Shown piece after piece: positions 59,032 through 64,000 of a stretch of 64,000 nucleotides of DNA. Made by a program: the position numbers and the translations under genes. The notes beneath the pieces are model-generated. The model saw nothing but the letters and a program-made list of their open reading frames with translations, had not been told where the DNA came from and searched no databases. The stretch's first letter is position 1; each line of letters begins with the position of its first letter. Location of the stretch: NCBI GenBank assembly GCA_028386065.3, contig JAKUCV010002089.1:37553-101552 (forward strand). Reading direction: 5' to 3'. Origin of the DNA: Turnera subulata (taxonomy: Eukaryota > Streptophyta > Magnoliopsida > Malpighiales > Passifloraceae).

Positions 59032-59591
59032 AACATCGATGTTTAAACTTGAACATCGATGTTTTGAGAATCTGATTCTCCCAACTATTTGGCCGAGGCT
59101 CAAGAACATCGATGTTCAACATTTTAACATCGATGTTTTGAGTAACTTGAACTCCAAAGTATTTGGCAGTAGCTCAAGAACATCGATGTTCAACTCTTAA
59201 ACATCAATGTTTTGAGAATTCTGAAAGTTCATGATTTTGGCAGTAGCATTTTAACATCGATGTTGAACTGAAACATCGATGTTTGAACTTCTGAAACTCA
59301 AGAACATCGATGTTGGAACCTTGAACATCGATGTTATGTGAGTTCTCTAACTTCAAACCAATTTGGCCGAGCTCAAATAACATCGATGTTTAACTCTTAA
59401 CATCGATATTTTTTGAGAGTTCTGCATGAGAACATCGATGTTGGTCACACAACATCGATGTTTTGAACGTTCAGCCGAGGCTAAACTTCATCAGAACATC
59501 GATGTTTGTCACACAACATCCATGTTGTGAAGGTTCGGCCAAGGCTAAATTTCATGCTAACATCGATGTTGGTCTCACCAACATCGATGTT
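59032..59591 (-). repeat. AACATCGATGTT palindrome array, copia E leader
   Basis: Eighteen units in nine regular pairs. Within a pair the gap is about 6-9 nt; between pairs it is about 17-50 nt, with shared spacer words such as TTTGGCAGTAGC and GGCCGAGGCTCAAG. Only three units differ from the consensus, by one or two bases (ACATCAATGTT, ACATCGATATT, ACATCCATGTT). Confidence 0.95.
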
Positions 59592-59870
59592 ATGGCCTAG
59601 CTGTACTAGAACGACAATCGTTCTATACACAAACCAACACTCGATTTTTCTTAGTCGAACTCTTCGACTTACTGCCATGAATATCTTGATTGATATCTCA
59701 TACCAATCAAGTGCTTGTTGTCAAAATCTTTTTTAACTAAAACACAACATCAACATGTTCAATAACTCATTTAGCACATCACATATACAAAATAAATTCA
59801 GTATATCACATATACTAGCATGTTCATACTATATCACATATAACATATGAACACATAATTCGGTTTAGAA
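59592..59870 (-). other. Copia E leader between primer site and array
   Basis: AT-rich leader with repeated ATATCACATATA-type words (about 59770-59860), homologous to 18760-19030 of copia A. No gene. Confidence 0.55.
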
Positions 59871-59881
59871 CTTCACAAGAG

Positions 59882-59894
59882 GCTTCGCTACCAC
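59882..59894 (-). promoter_or_regulatory. Copia E primer-binding site
   Basis: On the minus strand, TGGTAGCGAAGCC follows the LTR end at 59895; same position and type as in A and D. Confidence 0.75.
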
Positions 59895-61077
59895 TGTAAG
59901 TATTCAGGCATGCAAATTGACAATCAAATGCAATAACATACGCAGCGAAAAAACCGGATACACATGGAGGATCCAAGTCAAGGGTAGCTAAACCGAATAA
60001 CAATTTTTACGTACCTGAATCGGTTGAGGTCTTTCACCCACATGTAGGGATGAATCAGCAAGAGCCGGACAAAAATCCCGCCCCTCTACGGTGTCCACAC
60101 AAACCGTGATAACTAGTTGAAATCTTCACACGATTACCAACCCGAGCACCCCCGAACTGATGTGCTAGCAGCAGGTTTCCGGGAGCTAGTGTTTGTGGTG
60201 TTTTTCTTCTTTCTCAAAGAAGGATGTGTGTAACCTGAAAAACTCTAAGCTCTCAAGTCTCTCAAGCTCTGAAAAACCAGACTCAAGGTTAAGAGAAATC
60301 TGGTTACCCACTCCAATTAATGCATAGACTATTAGAGACAAGAATGGCCAACATAATGGTCCATCCAACATGATTAAGATTCCTCTACTATCTGGTCTAA
60401 TCATGTCTCCACTATGAACTAATGGGATTACACATCACATGCCATCCGGTTTGGCTTAATAATTCTGACGATCAGTGAATCAAACCAGCCCAAAACGACC
60501 CTGGTCCAACCACGGTCCAACCACACCTGGTCGAACCATGGTCCAACCACTGTTCAACCACCTGCTCGAATCAACGATTCTAAGTGTGTGACTGTAGGCA
60601 CTTGTAACATCCGGAAATAATTGTAAACTCATTTACAATTATAAGCAAAGAGCAGCGTCTAGCAACACATCATTGCTCCCCGAACGACAAGATCAGTACT
60701 GATTCAATATGCCTCGTAAGCATGTCATCGTCTCTTCGTCCTATTATCAAGATTAAACACGAGACATGGAATATGTCAATCTCGCATATGTTTAATCACA
60801 GTTTCTTGATCCTCGAGCTAATTGTATAAAACAGATACTAATGATATCACCATATCATAATCTGAGCACGGCCGTGCATTTACAGTCCAACTCTATCAAG
60901 AAACCAACCAATAATATACCCGTTATATGGGTTGGACGAATCCCCTCTGGATCATAGAAAACCCACTACACATTTATCATATACCCAATGATTACACTAA
61001 GTCTACTCATTTACGAAATAGCCAAGAGTAATATCAAAGTATACGACTCATATGTTGGGAACCTTGATGATCACAGG
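59895..61077 (-). repeat. Copia E 5' LTR, 3' part
   Basis: Matches 52999 to about 54152 of the 3' LTR. It stops at GATCACAGG, where the 3' LTR continues into TCTAAGGACAATAC. The rest should lie beyond the chromovirus insertion. Hairpin at 60616-60641; about four GGTTGGACC-type units (about 60500-60565). Confidence 0.9.
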
Positions 61078-64000
61078 TGTAACGCCCCGAATTTCCATAA
61101 CTTGATTTTTCGGAATTTTCGAAATTTTTATTCCTATTTTGCCCTTGAGGAATTTTCGGATTTTTGGATAAGGAAATAATTATTTTACCTTGGTTATAAG
61201 GGAAATAAGTCGATGGTATGTCGGGTTCGGCTTTCGTTGGAGTTTAAGCGGGTTTCGGGGTTGAGAAATTAAGTTTGAAGTGGTTTCCCCGAAACTACGT
61301 CGTTTTGGAACTGTTAAAAAAAAAAAAAAAAAAAGAAAGTGAGTCAACAGGGCGGGTTGACCGCGCCCAGCCGAACGACGCGTCGTTCGGGCTGGCGGGT
61401 CAAGCCCTAAAAAAAACCCTTCTTCCCTATTCCTTCTTTCTTTTCTCATCTTCTTCTTTTCTTTGTTTTCTTTTCTACTTAGCCGCCGCCTACCCTTCTT
61501 CCTCTTCCTCCTCCGTTCGTCCTCCTCTTCTCTGGTCTCTCTCGTTTTTTTTTTCCTCTCTTCTTCTTCCCACTTCTTTTCTCTCCCTCTCTCCCACTTG
61601 TCGTCCTCAACACATCAATCCCCTGTTCTCTGCGCCGCTCTTCGTTCGGGTCGCCGCCACCGTGGGATTGCAGAGGACCGGGAGCCAACACACATCGCCG
61701 CCGCCGCGAGCACGGGTGAGTTCCTTGCCTTCTCCTCCGTCTTCCCTCTTTCTTTTCCTTTCGGTTTGTTCGATTGGTGTGGTGTTGTGGGTTAACCCGT
61801 TTAGAAACTAACCGGGTCTCGTTCTTTCTTATGTTTTCTCTGTGGTGTATGGGTTGGGTCGACGGTGGGTTGTGCCTTACGTCATGGATGGCGATGGTGG
61901 TGGTTCCGTTGCAGGACGGCGCGTGGTCGCTGTGCAGTTGTGACGGAGTGGTCGATTGTTGTGGGGTTGTTGTTTTCCGATCGGGTGCTTGCGCTGCTCG
62001 GGTTGTCACGGAGTGGTCGATCCCGGGATTGGTACTGCTGGCAAGAAATTGTGCTGGTGCGTGGATCTGGTGTTGATGTTCACAGATCGCTTTCAGGTAG
62101 GATTTTCGTCTGCCTTACTTCTTCTCGAGTTATTCTTGGTGTTGGATGCTTGATGGTTGGAAATCTGTGTAATGATGTTGTTTGGTTTGAACCTCCGTGG
62201 ATGTTTTGGTTTGGCAGAACTGTGGAGATAGATTGGTGGTGTAACGGCGGTTTTTGGTATTTTCCGGCAAGGTCACCGGAATCCGGCGAGGCTCGGGGAA
62301 TTTCCGGCGAGGCTCGGGAATTTTCCGGCGAAGGTTCGGGTTTTGACTCCGGCATTGTACTTGATGTATAATTTGTGTTATTCATGGCATGTACTATAAT
62401 TTGGAATTGGGATTTGTAATTAATGGTGATTAGTGGAAACCGAGACGGGTAGAACCTTAGGCCGGTAAATACCGACACGGGTAGAACCTTAGGCCGGGAT
62501 GGACTTGGACTCGGATTGATATTGAACCTTAAGTAACGGGCTTTAGGCCCAATTCTTTTATTGGTTAATTAAGGACTTAAGGAAGTGGGCTTTAGGCCCG
62601 GGAAATTAATATTGGGCTTAGATTGGACTTAGGCCGGGAAATTAATATTGGGCTTAGATTGGACTTAGGCCGGGAACTCATAAACGATATAATGAGTGGG
62701 CTATAGGCCCGGGAATTACTTTGGACTTAGTTGGGCTTAAGCCCGGTGAACCTTAGGTCCCGTTACTCGGAGTTTGGTGAAGAGAACATTAAGTCGGGTT
62801 TAGACCCGGGAATTACATAGTCGACTAACTTGGGACGGGTTTAACTCAGTTGAGCATATAGGTACCATGCATGCACAGTTGTGATTATTGTTTTGTAATT
62901 TGTTGTGTGTGCCGGTATTCAGGCACGGGTGTTACCTCGGGAGCTGGTGGATCGGTTTTGGGAAAGGCTCCACAGGACAATCGTCGTTGAGGTGACTTTA
63001 TATGTCTTTTTATGTTTGTCTGCATGAGCTCGTTGGAATGGTTTGTTTGAGTTGCATGCTCGGTTGCTAACATGCTGTAATCTGTATTGTGTGCCTAAGT
63101 GTATTATTTGCGGTATTATTTGCTTATGAGCAGGATGTTGGATTTGTTATGGATTATAACATGTGATGTGATTTTGGGTGCTTGTGTGATGTGTTGTGGG
63201 TCGGAGACCCGGTTAATTGATTGAGATGCCTTTATCACACTACCCTGTTAGATCACAGCTGATGGCACACATAAACTCATAATCTATGAATAAAGATAAT
63301 GTACAGTAGAAGTTAGGCTACTGTGTGCTGATGACCGGTTGTTTCGAGCGGGAAGTGGTACCCCTCGGGTTTGCATGCGGGTTAGCATGTGGTGTGCGGA
63401 TTTGCACATGGGTCTGTGATGACCGGTTTCTATCTCCCTCCTTCTACCTCCCCCTTTCTATCTCCCTCTTTCTCTCTGTCTCTCTCTCTCTCTCTATGGT
63501 TATGTTGGGCTTCGTGCCTGGTTTATATGGGCTTCGTGCCTGGTTTATTTGGGCTTCGTGCCTGGTTGTCTCATGAGACGGGACCGAGCTCGACGCACAC
63601 AGTAGGGGCCCTGAATAATAAATCTTAATAAGAAAACTTATAACACAACAGAGGAAGAATAATAAACTGTATGCTTGATTGTGTTGGCATGTTAGTACTG
63701 ATTGTTGAATGTTTGCATGCATGTCTTGTTACTCTGCATTCCCTTCGGACCCGATCTGCACACTCTCATAATTAGATATATATTGCTCACTGAGTAGGCG
63801 ACTCACATAATCGCCAACGTTGTTTTTCAGACTTTAGATAGCGTGCAGACACCTTCTCTTTTTCCGGAGTACGGACGTGGACATCCCAGCAGGTAGCCGT
63901 GCTTGTTCTCCCGGTTGGATCCATAGTGTCGGCATGCATACTATTTTGTTACTCTTATTTTTATTCCATTTATTTCTTCCGCTGCATTGGATTTATATTG
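61078..64000 (+). repeat. Chromovirus LTR, incomplete at window edge
   Basis: Starts TGTAACGCCCCGAATTTCC inside the copia E LTR; target duplication candidate ACAGG (61073-61077). It matches the solo LTR 14709-17811 in reverse (repeat GGGCTTCGTGCCTGGTTTAT three times near 63507-63570, palindrome GTCTCATGAGAC near 63568-63579) and the LTR 48777-49718 at both its start and its last part (63684-64000). It includes pyrimidine-rich 61415-61610, a GC-rich part with repeated CCGGCGAGGCTCGGG (about 62286-62340) and a 36-bp tandem repeat (62601-62672). Whether it is a solo LTR or a full element cannot be seen. Open frames here look fortuitous. Confidence 0.85.
62601..62672 (+). repeat. 36-bp tandem repeat in chromovirus LTR
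   Basis: Two head-to-tail copies starting GGAAATTAATATTGGGCTTA (62601 and 62637), set in a 300-bp zone with many TTAGGCCCGGGAA-like words (62520-62820). Confidence 0.8.

Larger units (their letters stand above)
52999..61077 (-). mobile_element. Copia element E (same family as A and D)
   Basis: Minus-strand copy: 3' LTR 52999-54495, pol-gag 54510-58461, leader with palindrome array, primer site, 5' LTR from 59895 that is interrupted at 61077 by a chromovirus LTR. It abuts the chromovirus at 52998/52999, where its terminal TG appears as AG, so the target duplication cannot be fixed. Confidence 0.9.

Noticed and set aside
59032..59591. CRISPR-like look of the AACATCGATGTT arrays
   Set aside because: The repeat is only 12 bp, fully palindromic, paired with two alternating spacer sizes, and sits in a retrotransposon leader in plant DNA with no cas genes.
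61275..62371. Overlapping open frames on both strands in the chromovirus LTR
   Set aside because: They come from CT-rich and GC-rich low-complexity sequence, overlap on opposite strands and match no domain; they lie inside an LTR.
62520..62820. Repeated TTAGGCCCGGGAA words as a regulatory array or telomere-like repeat
   Set aside because: The words are irregularly spaced variants within an LTR and not the plant telomere unit; noted only as LTR internal repeats.

Overview
The window is plant nuclear DNA, most likely pericentromeric or other repeat-dense heterochromatin of a flowering plant. It is built almost entirely from nested LTR retrotransposons. I found no ordinary cellular gene, rRNA or tRNA gene. 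The evidence for a plant is the set of lineages present: Ty1/copia Sireviruses with an envelope-like ORF3, Ty3/gypsy Athila elements with an ATHILA-ORF1-like gene after pol, a Tekay/Del-type chromovirus, a long-LTR copia family, and one non-autonomous hAT-like DNA element. The species cannot be read from the sequence. Every coding region except one 512-codon stretch is broken.

Layout, left to right. 1-6272: 3' half of a plus-strand Sirevirus (RT/RNase H, ORF3, polypurine motifs, 3' LTR). About 6370-7230: minus-strand remnant of another Sirevirus-type pol. 7264-7591: an unassigned LTR-like stretch. 7592-45994: minus-strand Athila element 'B' (3' LTR 7592-9649, spacer, ORF1/env-like gene, pol), split by large insertions. 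The first insertion is copia 'A' (14130-26071, plus, TSD ACAGC), whose 5' LTR carries a 3.1-kb chromovirus solo LTR (14709-17811, minus, TSD ATAGG). The second is Athila 'C' (28058-44582, plus, TSD GTTAG). C holds an internally deleted copia 'D' (28420-31182) in its 5' LTR and a hAT-like element (38947-40280, TSD GTCTCACA) in its 3' spacer. 45995-48776: 3' end of minus-strand Sirevirus 'G', inserted in B's protease region. 48777-52998: plus-strand chromovirus with large deletions. 52999-61077: minus-strand copia 'E', same family as A and D. 61078-64000: start of another long chromovirus LTR inserted in E's 5' LTR. At least five layers of nesting can be ordered from the junctions.

When intact, each element would make Gag (particle), protease, RT/RNase H (cDNA synthesis from a tRNA primer) and integrase. 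The Sireviruses and Athilas add an extra ORF of debated, envelope-like function. The most unusual structure is not protein coding. All three copia copies (A, D, E) carry, between the primer-binding site and gag, an array of the perfect 12-bp palindrome AACATCGATGTT. The units come mainly in pairs that would fold as 12-bp hairpins with a loop of about 6-10 nt. Two separate rearrangements (a 521-bp duplication in A, a large deletion in D) have breakpoints in or next to this array. A second recurring signal is a dispersed palindrome, CAGGCTSAGCCTG, seen only inside the two Athila elements, in LTRs, spacers and gag.
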